Shown one piece after another: positions 9,912-19,474 of a stretch of DNA of 44,451 nt (position 1 is the stretch's first letter; each line of letters opens with the position of its first letter). Below the pieces are notes generated by a model. It saw nothing but the letters and a program-made list of their open reading frames with translations, was not told the origin of the DNA and made no database searches. The position numbers and the translations under genes are program-made. The stretch is from Candidatus Izemoplasma sp. Lineage in GTDB: Bacteria > Bacillota_I > Bacilli_A > Izemoplasmatales > Izemoplasmataceae. The DNA is taken from NCBI GenBank assembly GCA_007117885.1, contig SKFS01000011.1, positions 1 through 44,451 of the forward strand, given 5' to 3'.

Positions 9912-10125
9912 ACTCGTTACTTGATTTAATACCATATCGTTTATTAAATCTTTCTACACGTCCATCTGCTTGAGCATGTTTTTGCTTACCAGTGTAGAAA
10001 GGATGACAATTTGAACATGTATCGACTCTCACTTCACTCAATATTGACCCTGATTCAAATTGATTCCCACAAGTAGTACATGTTACGGTAACCTTGTTAT
10101 ACTTAGGGTGGATATTCTTTTTCAT
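9910..10125 (-). CDS. rpmE: 50S ribosomal protein bL31 (zinc-binding form)
   Basis: [23 protein letters not shown]...[13 protein letters not shown]. The supplied ORF extends to 10158, but MKKNIHP is the canonical start. Confidence 0.95.
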   Translation of the reverse strand: MKKNIHPKYNKVTVTCTTCGNQFESGSILSEVRVDTCSNCHPFYTGKQKHAQADGRVERFNKRYGIKSSNE

Positions 10126-10253
10126 TTTAACGACTCCTTCCGCCATGATTTTCATCATAGTAAGTTTATTAGCGAGCTTATTATAACAAAACCAAGAGAG
10201 GCATGCAAGTATTTTATTTAAAAAGCTAGTATTCTAATCCGTCAGCTTAAATG

Positions 10254-10273
10254 TCACAATAGTGTGATATAAT
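10254..10273 (+). promoter_or_regulatory. Candidate promoter -10 with an inverted repeat just upstream
   Basis: TCACA-ATAG-TGTGA perfect inverted repeat abutting TATAAT, about 105 bp upstream of the fumarase operon. Confidence 0.4.
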
Positions 10274-10377
10274 TTTATGTTGTAAGTTCTTGATTATATT
10301 CACATATAATGGCTTTTTTGGAACGATGAATTATTCTTAATCTTGATATAAAAATACGCGATAAAGGAGTATTTTAA

Positions 10378-11217
10378 ATGCGACTAGTTCAATCAAAAAC
10401 TATAGTTGATGCCCTAAAAAAAGCAATCATCAAAATGAATTATGAGTTAGACAACTCGTTTGTGGCGAGATTGCGTCGGGCAAAAGAAAATGAGGACAAA
10501 GATTTGTCAAAATCTATTATTCAAGAAATTTTAGATAATCAAGAAATCGCTAAACATGGTGAGTACCCTCTATGTCAGGATACTGGAATAGTAGTTGTTT
10601 TTGCAGAAATAGGGTTCGACGTCAAACTTCAAGAACCTTTGGAAAGTTCTGTAAATACTGCAGTAAGTTTAGCCTATAAAGAGGGCTTTTTGCGAAAATC
10701 GGTTGTTAATCATCCTTTTGATCGGAAAAATACTCAAGATAATACACCGGCGATTATTCATACAAAACTTGTTCCAGGCGATGGACTTAAGTTTAAAATT
10801 GCAGCCAAAGGTGCTGGTAGTGAGAATATGAGTGTCGTTAAAATGTTAACCCCAACCGTCGGTGTTGAAGGTGTTAAAAAACTTGTTGTAGATACGATTT
10901 TTAACGCCGGTGGCAAACCTTGTCCACCAATCATTGTTGGGATAGGTTTAGGAGGAAATCTAGAAAAAAGTGCGCTAATTGCTAAAGAAGCTATCCTCAG
11001 AGATCTTGATGATTATAATCCTGATCCGGTTCTTAAAAAACTTGAGGATGAACTCTACGAGGAAATTAATGCTCTTGGTGTAGGTCCCATGGGTGTTGGG
11101 GGGAAAACTACTTGTATTGCTGTTAAAATCAATAGTTATCCAATGCACATTGCATCTTTACCCGTTGCTATAAACATCCAGTGTCATGCCAATCGTCACG
11201 AAGAGGTGATTCTATGA
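10378..11217 (+). CDS. Class I fumarate hydratase, alpha subunit (TtdA/FumA N-terminal type)
   Basis: LCQDTGIVVVF, GAGSENMS, GGKPCPPIIVGIGLGGN. Confidence 0.92.
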   Translation: MRLVQSKTIVDALKKAIIKMNYELDNSFVARLRRAKENEDKDLSKSIIQEILDNQEIAKHGEYPLCQDTGIVVVFAEIGFDVKLQEPLESSVNTAVSLAYKEGFLRKSVVNHPFDRKNTQDNTPAIIHTKLVPGDGLKFKIAAKGAGSENMSVVKMLTPTVGVEGVKKLVVDTIFNAGGKPCPPIIVGIGLGGNLEKSALIAKEAILRDLDDYNPDPVLKKLEDELYEEINALGVGPMGVGGKTTCIAVKINSYPMHIASLPVAINIQCHANRHEEVIL

Positions 11218-11741
11218 AACACAGTGTTGTGACTCCAATTAGTCGTGAAATGGTTGAGTCATTTAGAGCAGGAGACCGCGTTTATATTTCAGGGAAAATA
11301 TACACTGCCAGAGATCAAGCTCATTTACGACTTATCACTGATGAGGCGCCGAATTTTGATTTGCAAGATGCTGTTATTTATTATGTTGGTCCTACACCTC
11401 CAAGACCAGGAAATCCAATCGGCTCAAGTGGCCCGACTTCTTCATATAGGATGGACAATCTAGCTATTCCTCTAATGAAGAGAGGATTAAGGGTTATGAT
11501 TGGAAAAGGTGATAGAAGCAAGCTATTTATAGAAGAAATGATTAATAACCGTGCTGTCTATTTAATCGCCACTGGAGGGACTGGGGCTTTACTTGCTAGT
11601 TGCATCAAATCAAGTCGAGTTATAATGTATGAAGACTTAGGGACGGAAGCGGTCCACGAACTGATTGTTGAGAACTTTCCATGTTTTGTTGCCTATGATA
11701 TATTTGGTGGCTCGATTTTCTTTGATAAGGATAAAAGTTAA
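11214..11741 (+). CDS. Class I fumarate hydratase, beta subunit
   Basis: MKHSVVTPISREMVESFRAGDRVYISGKIYTARDQAH, YYVGPTPPRPGNPIGSSGPTSSYRMD; ATGA overlap with the alpha subunit. Confidence 0.92.
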   Translation: MKHSVVTPISREMVESFRAGDRVYISGKIYTARDQAHLRLITDEAPNFDLQDAVIYYVGPTPPRPGNPIGSSGPTSSYRMDNLAIPLMKRGLRVMIGKGDRSKLFIEEMINNRAVYLIATGGTGALLASCIKSSRVIMYEDLGTEAVHELIVENFPCFVAYDIFGGSIFFDKDKS

Positions 11742-11743
11742 TT

Positions 11744-12901
11744 ATGAATCTTAAAGATAAAAGCCTTGATTTGCACAAAAAATACCAAGGCAAGATTGAA
11801 ATTAAACTTAAAGCTAACTTAACCGATTACGAAGATTTGGCATGGGCATACTCTCCAGGTGTTTCTGAACCTTGTATCGTCATTAATGATGATGTGAGAA
11901 AAGTGTATGATTTAACGTCTAAATCTAATACAGTAGCGGTTATAACAGATGCTTCAGCGGTATTAGGTTTAGGTAAGATTAAACCTGAGGCGTCTTTACC
12001 TGTAATGGAGGGTAAAGCCATGCTTTTAAAGCGATTTGCCGGGGTTAACGCTTACCCTTTATGCCTAAATACTAAATCACCTGAAGAGTTCATCGCAGTT
12101 TGTGAAGCCTTAGAACCTTCTCTTGGTGGTATAAATCTAGAAGACATCAAAGCTCCAGAGTGTGTTTTTATAGAAAACGAGTTAAAAAAACGTCTATCTA
12201 TACCAGTATTTCATGATGATCAACATGGTACAGCAATTGTAACACTGGCCGCTTTGATAAACGCTTTGAAGCTCGTTAATAAAAGATTAGAAGATTTGGT
12301 GGTTGCTTTATGTGGTACTGGAGCAGCTGGAAGTGCCATTGCAAAACTGCTCAATAAAGTTGGAGTCAAAACTATTTATGCTTATAATATTGACGGTGTC
12401 GTCAAAGAATCACTTAAAAACGATGAGGTTGTCAAAGATTTGCTTAGTAACGAAATAATCAGGTTTAAAAAAGACGCAAAAACATTATCAGATATAATGT
12501 GCGGTGCTGATGTTTTTATTGGGGTTTCAATCGGAGATATCGTAACCGCTAATATGGTCAAATCGATGAGTGATAACCCTATAATTTTTGCACTTGCTAA
12601 CCCAATCCCTGAGATTAATCCAGAGATAGCAAAATCTGCTGGTGCTGCAATCATTGGTACAGGAAGAAGTGATTATCCTAATCAAATCAATAATGTTTTA
12701 GCGTTTCCAGGAGTTTTCAAAGGCCTGCTTGAAGCTAGAATTTCAGATATCAATGATCAACACTACATTTCAGCTGCCTATGCCATCGCCAATATTCTTA
12801 ATGAAAATGAACTGTCTTCGACACATATATTGCCTTCTGTTTTTGATGAAAGAGTCGTTCAAGAAGTATCAAAATCGATAAAAAAAATAACTAGTTCTTA
12901 A
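11744..12901 (+). CDS. NAD(P)-dependent malic enzyme
   Basis: YSPGVSEPC, FHDDQHGTAIV, GTGAAGSAIAKLL, FALANPIPEI. Confidence 0.93.
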   Translation: MNLKDKSLDLHKKYQGKIEIKLKANLTDYEDLAWAYSPGVSEPCIVINDDVRKVYDLTSKSNTVAVITDASAVLGLGKIKPEASLPVMEGKAMLLKRFAGVNAYPLCLNTKSPEEFIAVCEALEPSLGGINLEDIKAPECVFIENELKKRLSIPVFHDDQHGTAIVTLAALINALKLVNKRLEDLVVALCGTGAAGSAIAKLLNKVGVKTIYAYNIDGVVKESLKNDEVVKDLLSNEIIRFKKDAKTLSDIMCGADVFIGVSIGDIVTANMVKSMSDNPIIFALANPIPEINPEIAKSAGAAIIGTGRSDYPNQINNVLAFPGVFKGLLEARISDINDQHYISAAYAIANILNENELSSTHILPSVFDERVVQEVSKSIKKITSS

Positions 12902-12919
12902 GTTGACTAGTTATTTTTT
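12885..12919. terminator. Bidirectional terminator overlapping the 3' ends of both convergent genes
   Basis: AAATAACTAGTTCTTAAGTTGACTAGTTATTT inverted repeat with flanking A and T tracts. Confidence 0.8.
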
Positions 12920-14814
12920 TGATAAACTGGACTATCTAGATTATCTTTATGATAAATTCTTATCGATTCGCTGTCTCTAATGATATAGTGATCATTATAA
13001 TAAATCGATCCAAGTCGAAAGTATGCGTGATGACTTTCTACAATGCGATAGACTACTGATGGAAAACTTATACCATCAAACTCAACAAATACTAACATAT
13101 CATATTCAAGACTGTAAATCGGAATAATAACCCTGTCGCTAATATCATCATTAAAAATTCTTGTTATATCAAATCGTTGCTCATTTCCACCGTGGTCTTG
13201 CTCTATGTTTTTTAATGGCCAAGAGTATTTTATTCCATCTGTTAAATCATTTGTGTGATAAATGCGCATCGAAAATAATGGCTTTAAAGCTAATCCCATT
13301 AAATAGTTTTCTCGAGAAATTGAGTGTAGCATTGGGAGTTCACTTTGACTAATAATTTGATAACTCACCTGGGCTAATTCTGGAAGTAATTGGACACGAT
13401 AAGCATTCGATGATTTATCATCTGTATCAAGGTAAATATGTTGTTGTTGAACACTTGCAGATATGACTCCATGTTGTAATGGCAAATCATAAATCTCATA
13501 TAAATCTAAATTACGCGATAGCCTAACGGCTTTTAAAACATTATCTTTATCTATTGTTACTAGAATTATATCCTCTAAAACTTCTATTGCTTGATGACTG
13601 AAGACTTCGCCTTCAATAATTCTAGTTCTAACATAGTTTAGCTCTTCATCATTAAAGTTATACTTTGTAATCGCAGTATTAGTGTAATCGATAGGATCGG
13701 GTGTAATAAAGTGGTCAGCTATGTCCTTAAAAATATAACTGTTATTAAAAATATAAATTGAGTTTTCATTGATATACAAATGGTAGTTATCTTCTGTTAA
13801 TAGTGTTTTATGAACTGTTTCACGGGTTTCAAGATTAAAATGAATAATTGATGTAAATGTATTGGGCCTTGTTCCTTCTATGTATTTAATTTCACGGAAA
13901 AAGTTATAAGATACATCCCCATTGTGCGTAATGCTTGGCATATGATTGACTAGCTGGTTAGAATCAAGTCTTCCTTCTCCATCATAGGGAAGAGGTTGAT
14001 TGACGACTAAAACAAGGGCTTTGTCAATTAATCTTACGTCCGTTGTATAACCTGGTATGGATATATGATCAAGCTGGGTGTAATCCTCGGCATCGTAGAC
14101 ATATATTTCCACAAAATCCTCAAAATCATAGTTTAAACAAGCCAATCGATAGGGAAGACAATTGTAATGGTCAGTATTCTTTCCGACAACGACAATGACA
14201 TCTTCTTTCACAAAGAAACCTAAAGCGCTAAAACTCTCTGCAAATAAAAGACTACCCTTTTCTTTAGGCTCTGAAACATTTGAGAAATCGATAATTGATA
14301 AATGACCTTCAAATAATGTGTACAAATTTCCTTGATGAACGAACATCGTGTTAAAGACATTACTCATGTTTTGGTTTCTAAATAAATAGGTGTCATCAAT
14401 GCTTGTCTCATGGATTCTATCCCCATCAGATGGTGCTGAACCAAAGTTAATGGCTGTATAGTTTGGATGATACCTTTGATGAATTTCGACTAAATGTTCA
14501 ACATTATCAATGTGACGAATATGTTCTTCAAAATCTAATCTAGGTAGTCGCGTCATTCCAACAAAAACGATAATAAACATAATGGGTAATAAGACTAAAC
14601 TGGACAATCCGATAATTCTAGAACGTCTTGAAGAAAACCTGAATCTTCTTAATGTTTTTTGTCTCAACCTCAAAAATTGATTTAATCTCTGTTCTCGATA
14701 CATTTTACGTAATAGATACACAAAAATACCAGTCGCAACTAAAAGCACTGTTATTTTAAGAATATTGTTAATGAAGAACTCAAGCATGTAAATGAAATAA
14801 TTCATGCTTCTCAC
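12907..14814 (-). CDS. Membrane-anchored protein with C-terminal beta-propeller domain (Beta_propel-like)
   Basis: Two N-terminal hydrophobic helices separated by a basic loop, then a large extracytoplasmic region with NLYTLFEGHLSIIDFSNVSEPKEKG...EIYVYDAEDYTQLDHISIPGYTTDVRLIDKALVLVVNQ. Confidence 0.7.
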   Translation of the reverse strand: MRSMNYFIYMLEFFINNILKITVLLVATGIFVYLLRKMYREQRLNQFLRLRQKTLRRFRFSSRRSRIIGLSSLVLLPIMFIIVFVGMTRLPRLDFEEHIRHIDNVEHLVEIHQRYHPNYTAINFGSAPSDGDRIHETSIDDTYLFRNQNMSNVFNTMFVHQGNLYTLFEGHLSIIDFSNVSEPKEKGSLLFAESFSALGFFVKEDVIVVVGKNTDHYNCLPYRLACLNYDFEDFVEIYVYDAEDYTQLDHISIPGYTTDVRLIDKALVLVVNQPLPYDGEGRLDSNQLVNHMPSITHNGDVSYNFFREIKYIEGTRPNTFTSIIHFNLETRETVHKTLLTEDNYHLYINENSIYIFNNSYIFKDIADHFITPDPIDYTNTAITKYNFNDEELNYVRTRIIEGEVFSHQAIEVLEDIILVTIDKDNVLKAVRLSRNLDLYEIYDLPLQHGVISASVQQQHIYLDTDDKSSNAYRVQLLPELAQVSYQIISQSELPMLHSISRENYLMGLALKPLFSMRIYHTNDLTDGIKYSWPLKNIEQDHGGNEQRFDITRIFNDDISDRVIIPIYSLEYDMLVFVEFDGISFPSVVYRIVESHHAYFRLGSIYYNDHYIIRDSESIRIYHKDNLDSPVYQKNN

Positions 14815-14816
14815 CT

Positions 14817-15338
14817 CTAAAGCTTCAATGCCTTTTTAAAGGCCTTGTAATAATGACGATTAACTTCCAGTTGATCACCATTTTCCATGATTAATATCAG
14901 TTTAGAATTTAATGCTGGTTTTATGTAATCAATACGATTGATGTTTACTAAAGCATATTTGCTCACTCTGATGAAGTAGTGGTTAATTAATGTTTCTTCT
15001 AACTCGTATAGCTTTTGCTTGATAATATATCTCTTTTTATGAACCGATGCATATATATCATCCGCCTCAGCAATAAAATACTGAATTGATTTTGCTTCAA
15101 GATTCTTTTGACCAAGTTCGTTATAGCCACTAATAAATACATCTTCGCCTTTGACGATACCATCAATGATACGATTAACTCTAGGTAAATCGTCCATGGA
15201 GAAAACGATATTAATCTTATCATTTTCCACAAGATTCTTATCGGTTGTTAAAACGTACTCATATTCTTCCTGTTCAACAATTCTCAGCGCTTCTTTAATA
15301 GCCGCTCGGTGTTCTTTCGGGATTTTGAGTTTAAACAT
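14817..15338 (-). CDS. LytTR-family DNA-binding transcriptional regulator
   Basis: C-terminal ADDIYASVHKKRYIIKQKLYELEETLINHYFIRVSKYALVNINRIDYIKPALNSKLILIMENGDQLEVNRHYYKAFKKAL is a typical LytTR domain. Start chosen at MFKLKIP. Confidence 0.85.
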   Translation of the reverse strand: MFKLKIPKEHRAAIKEALRIVEQEEYEYVLTTDKNLVENDKINIVFSMDDLPRVNRIIDGIVKGEDVFISGYNELGQKNLEAKSIQYFIAEADDIYASVHKKRYIIKQKLYELEETLINHYFIRVSKYALVNINRIDYIKPALNSKLILIMENGDQLEVNRHYYKAFKKALKL

Positions 15339-15492
15339 AGTTTCTACCACCAAGAGTAATTTTATACTACCATGATTCATTTTATTAAGTTAGTTGTTTC
15401 CCATGATATACATTTATTTTACACTATATTACAGTAATCACAAAAGGGTAGATAAAAGATTATCACTTAAAACTCCGAATTTAAACCAAAAA

Positions 15493-15516
15493 AAGGTCCG
15501 AAATAATCGAACCTTA
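15493..15516 (-). terminator. Rho-independent terminator after maf
   Basis: Minus strand AAGGTTCGATTATTTCGGACCTTTTTTT. Confidence 0.75.
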
Positions 15517-15521
15517 ATAAA

Positions 15522-16166
15522 CTAATCATCATCTCCATAAATTTCACGATACTTTCTATCGATTTCGAGTCGCCTAATCTTTTTATCAACCCTATTCAAA
15601 TATCTTTCTCCTATTTTTTCTAATGGAAACCCGATAATATTAGAAGCACTCCCTTTGTATGATTCGACAATGTTAAAATCACGATCTTGGAGAGCGTAGC
15701 CACCAGCATACTCCAGATAATCTGCTGCCTTCAAATACTCCTCAACAGCGTAATCAGTTAATCGTTTTATTGTTACTTCTGACTCAACATAAAATGTCTC
15801 ATTGTATATTTGGTTAATAAATGAAACCCCAGTGATAACTTTATGCGTTTTTCCTTGTAGTTTTCTAATCATCTGTCTAGCATCGTTTAAATTTTTAGGT
15901 TTGCCATAAATCACACCATCTAAAACTATAATTGTATCGCAACCAATAACAATGACTTCTTGCAACATTCTCTTATGGAAAACGCTTCTAGCTTTTTTAT
16001 CAGCTAGATCCATTGCGGCTTCTGCTGGGCTTAAGTTTGGATTGATTATCTCTTCAACCTTAGGGGAAGCAAAGCTATATTTTCCTGTTAAATAAGGGAC
16101 TAAGTCTCTTCGTCTTTGAGAATCACTCGCAAGAACAACCTTAATCATTTTCTTTGATAGACTCAT
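15522..16166 (-). CDS. maf: Maf family nucleotide pyrophosphatase
   Basis: VVLASDSQRRRDLV, GCDTIIVLDG, GKPKNLNDARQMIRKLQGKTHKVITGV, YLEYAGGYALQD. Confidence 0.93.
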   Translation of the reverse strand: MSLSKKMIKVVLASDSQRRRDLVPYLTGKYSFASPKVEEIINPNLSPAEAAMDLADKKARSVFHKRMLQEVIVIGCDTIIVLDGVIYGKPKNLNDARQMIRKLQGKTHKVITGVSFINQIYNETFYVESEVTIKRLTDYAVEEYLKAADYLEYAGGYALQDRDFNIVESYKGSASNIIGFPLEKIGERYLNRVDKKIRRLEIDRKYREIYGDDD

Positions 16167-17482
16167 TCTACATCAAAGGCATCAAAGCCTTTCTTCACCT
16201 CCATTACCACGTCTTTTTTCTCCTTAACAAACAAGAATACTACAAAAGCAGCAGTAACTAAAACGCCAGCATAGGGGAAGAGCACTTGGAATGTTCCAAT
16301 GAGTAAAATGAATGCACCAGCAACAATCGGTGTAAATGATTGTGCCAACATTGAGCTCGTATAATAGTAACCTGTGTACTTACCTACATTATTTCGATGT
16401 GACATTTCCACCATCATTGGGTAGGAGTTTACGTTAATCATCGCCCAGCCGATACCACTCATAGAAATACCTAAAAAGAATACTACGTTTGCTTCATTTG
16501 CTATCAAACACAATGTTAAGCCGACACCCATCGTTAATAATCCAGAAACAATTGAGAACTTTCTCCCAATCACACCCGCAAGTAAGCCAGAAGGAATGAA
16601 TGCAATCATAGATGAAACAACCAGAATAATCGTAATGGTTCCAGCTAATCTGACATCGCCTAAAACTGTCTCAGAATAAGAACTTAAGAACGTTTCAATC
16701 GCATTAAATGCTGAAAACCACAAGAACACAGCGATTAAAATATAAAGCATGTTCTTTTTATCGAGCTTACTTAATGGTACGTTTTCATCAATCGTTCCTA
16801 ACGTCTCACTCAAAGTTTCGCCAACTTCCATATCTTCACGTGTTGCTTCAACGATTTTATTTTCTTTAATTTTGATAAACAAAATAATCATAGCCACTAA
16901 CATAACCCCACTAACTATTAAAAAGGGTAATATGCTTAAAATAGGGTCGTCAACCGCTTCACCAAAAACCAACACTAACGCTGCGCCAATAATGGCACCG
17001 ACATAGCCAATCAAATTGATAATTCCATTTGCTTTAGATCTCAATGGTTTGGGTGTAACATCAGGCATTAATGCCACTGCAGGATTTCTATATACGTTCA
17101 TTACAATCAAAACCAATAACATCATAATGATAACTCCAGCTAAACTGTTTAAAATGTAAGCAACTGCAATCAAAGGAAAAATAATCGCTGCGACAAACAT
17201 TCCTAAAACAATATAAGGAATTCTCCTACCATAACGTGTTTTAGTTCGATCCGATAAAATACCGAATATCGGTAACATGAATAACGCGAAAAAGTTATCT
17301 AGCGCCATGATAACTCCGACTAAAGGTGCAGACTCTGGGTCTATATCCCCTGTATCACTGAGCAATCTTGCTAAAAATATCGGGGCATAAGTATTATATA
17401 TCTGCCATAGCATTAAAATAGAAAAGAATCCAAAGCCAATGTAAAAAGTGTTGCGATAACTCAACTTGAGATTATGATTCAT
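16163..17482 (-). CDS. MFS transporter (GPH/SLC45-like)
   Basis: 12-TM profile; GILSDRTKTRYGRRIPYIVLG motif. Confidence 0.88.
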   Translation of the reverse strand: MNHNLKLSYRNTFYIGFGFFSILMLWQIYNTYAPIFLARLLSDTGDIDPESAPLVGVIMALDNFFALFMLPIFGILSDRTKTRYGRRIPYIVLGMFVAAIIFPLIAVAYILNSLAGVIIMMLLVLIVMNVYRNPAVALMPDVTPKPLRSKANGIINLIGYVGAIIGAALVLVFGEAVDDPILSILPFLIVSGVMLVAMIILFIKIKENKIVEATREDMEVGETLSETLGTIDENVPLSKLDKKNMLYILIAVFLWFSAFNAIETFLSSYSETVLGDVRLAGTITIILVVSSMIAFIPSGLLAGVIGRKFSIVSGLLTMGVGLTLCLIANEANVVFFLGISMSGIGWAMINVNSYPMMVEMSHRNNVGKYTGYYYTSSMLAQSFTPIVAGAFILLIGTFQVLFPYAGVLVTAAFVVFLFVKEKKDVVMEVKKGFDAFDVE

Positions 17483-17633
17483 GGATTTTCACCTCATCAT
17501 TTTTTGATTAAACTTAATGATAATTATATCACAGCATAGTTGAACTTAATATAAAGCTTTCAAAAAGATTTTACCTCATTGTAACAATCATTTGACTAGT
17601 GTCTTTGTGATATAATATGGATAAGGTGATACC

Positions 17634-18941
17634 ATGTGTGAAAAAAAAGACATTTTTTTTAGACCCAATGATTATTTCGGGCCAAACGAAACATTGATTG
17701 TTGCTGTTAGTGGCGGCGTTGATTCAATGGTTCTTTTGCATATGGTTTCTCGCCTCTCAAACCCCATTGTGGTTGCGCATGTAAACCATAAAAAGCGTAA
17801 GGTGTCTGATCAAGAGTATACTGCTGTGAAAAAGTATGCTAACTCTTTAAATATAAGATTTGAAGGATTTGTCCTTAACACAAAGCCTAGTCATAATTTT
17901 CAAGATTTTGCCCGTCAAGAGCGATTAGCTTTCTTTAAATCCTTAGCTGAAAAATACACAACCGATAAAGTGTTGTTAGCACATCATCTTGATGACCAAA
18001 TAGAAACGATATGCATGCGCTATACTCACTCAATGCACCCTTTGGACTTTTCTGGGATGAAAGAGGTACAAAGACTTGATAACATTTTTTTAATTAGACC
18101 TTTGTTATCGATTTATAAGAAGAGACTGATCAACTATTCTATATCGCATTCTATACCTTATTTTGAGGACAGTACAAACAAAGATTTACGCTATACAAGG
18201 AACAAGTTTAGACATGAAATCATTCCATTTTTAAGACATGAGAATCCTCAGTTTGATACCCTAGTTCTTTCTTTAAACACTTCTGTGAAAAACTTAAAAG
18301 AAAGACTTGTATCTCAAGCAAACCATTATCTGAGTTCAAAAGATAAAATTCCAGTAAATGAATTTCTCTCGTTTCATCCCTATTTACAAGAAACGATTTT
18401 AAAAACCTACCTTAGCTTATACTCAAAAAAACAGGTTACTCGAAAACACTTATTTTCTATTGTTGAACAACTAAAACAGCCTAAAAATTTCGTCTATAAG
18501 CTATCCGGTATCTACGCTATTCACAAAGAATATAATTTTTTCTTTATTCTCAAAGATACCCAAACCAAAAGAACGATTATTGAAATTAACAAACCCGGAA
18601 CATATCTTGTAGATGAACAGTTATCCTTTGTTGTATCCTATGATAAAAATACACATATCTCTTCAAATTATTGTGTCTTGTGGTATAATGAATTAGTATT
18701 TCCATTATACATAAGAACACGCAATAGAGGCGATAAAATCAAGCTATCTTTTGGTAGTAAAAAGATTAAAGATTTGTTTATTGACAAAAAGCTGGCTCCC
18801 TCAATGCGTGATGAAGTATTCTTATTGACAAATCAAAAGGAAGTATTGTGGATTCCTTTTTTAAAACTGTATAAATACCAAAGACCAAAGACACGAAAAA
18901 TCTATGTATATGAGGTGAAACATGTTAGAAAAAGATATTGA
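17634..18941 (+). CDS. tilS: tRNA(Ile)-lysidine synthetase TilS
   Basis: VAVSGGVDSMVLLHM PP-loop, LAHHLDDQIET, STNKDLRYTRNKFRHEIIP. Confidence 0.95.
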   Translation: MCEKKDIFFRPNDYFGPNETLIVAVSGGVDSMVLLHMVSRLSNPIVVAHVNHKKRKVSDQEYTAVKKYANSLNIRFEGFVLNTKPSHNFQDFARQERLAFFKSLAEKYTTDKVLLAHHLDDQIETICMRYTHSMHPLDFSGMKEVQRLDNIFLIRPLLSIYKKRLINYSISHSIPYFEDSTNKDLRYTRNKFRHEIIPFLRHENPQFDTLVLSLNTSVKNLKERLVSQANHYLSSKDKIPVNEFLSFHPYLQETILKTYLSLYSKKQVTRKHLFSIVEQLKQPKNFVYKLSGIYAIHKEYNFFFILKDTQTKRTIIEINKPGTYLVDEQLSFVVSYDKNTHISSNYCVLWYNELVFPLYIRTRNRGDKIKLSFGSKKIKDLFIDKKLAPSMRDEVFLLTNQKEVLWIPFLKLYKYQRPKTRKIYVYEVKHVRKRY

Positions 18942-19467
18942 GAAAGTATTGGTTTCTGAAAATGAAATTAAGGAGATAATACATCGACTAAGTACGGAAA
19001 TTATGCAAGACTATCACGATAAGTTTCCACTTTTTGTCGGCTTATTAAAGGGATGCGTTCCATTTATGTCAGACTTATTAAAAGAGCTCGACATGCACTT
19101 AGAGGTCGCATTTATGAATGTTTCGAGTTACCATGGTGGTATCGAATCAACAGGTGATGTAAAGATCGATATGGATTTAGGCACACCTGTAAAAGGTAGA
19201 CATGTTCTATTAACTGAAGATATTGTTGACACAGGACGAACCATCAATGCTGTCGTTGATCTTTTGAAATATCGTGGTGCGCTCTCTGTAAATGTTGTCA
19301 CATTAGTCGATAAACCTGAAGGAAGAATTATCGATTTCGTTCCACGTTATGTTGGCATCGAGATTCCTAAAGTCTTCGTAGTTGGCTATGGTTTGGATTA
19401 TGAAGAGCGATACCGTAATTTACCTTATGTTGGTGTTTTAAAACCAGAAGTTTATTCAAAGGAGTGA
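18922..19467 (+). CDS. hpt: Hypoxanthine phosphoribosyltransferase
   Basis: LLTEDIVDTGRTINAVVDLL PRPP motif; between tilS and ftsH. Confidence 0.95.
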   Translation: MLEKDIEKVLVSENEIKEIIHRLSTEIMQDYHDKFPLFVGLLKGCVPFMSDLLKELDMHLEVAFMNVSSYHGGIESTGDVKIDMDLGTPVKGRHVLLTEDIVDTGRTINAVVDLLKYRGALSVNVVTLVDKPEGRIIDFVPRYVGIEIPKVFVVGYGLDYEERYRNLPYVGVLKPEVYSKE

Positions 19468-19474
19468 GTGAAAA

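Noticed and set aside
12382-12654. 90-aa minus-strand ORF within the malic enzyme gene
   Set aside because: Antisense shadow ORF within a conserved catalytic gene.
13808-13832. parS-like sequence TGTTTCACGGGTTTCA
   Set aside because: Only the left half matches the TGTTTCACGTGAAACA consensus; it lies inside a coding region and is not a palindrome. The similar GTTTCACGAACACG near 28883 was rejected for the same reason.
15336-15420. LytTR-type direct repeats upstream of the LytTR gene (two ATCATGG copies about 31 bp apart)
   Set aside because: Spacing and sequence do not match known LytTR sites; too short to distinguish from chance.
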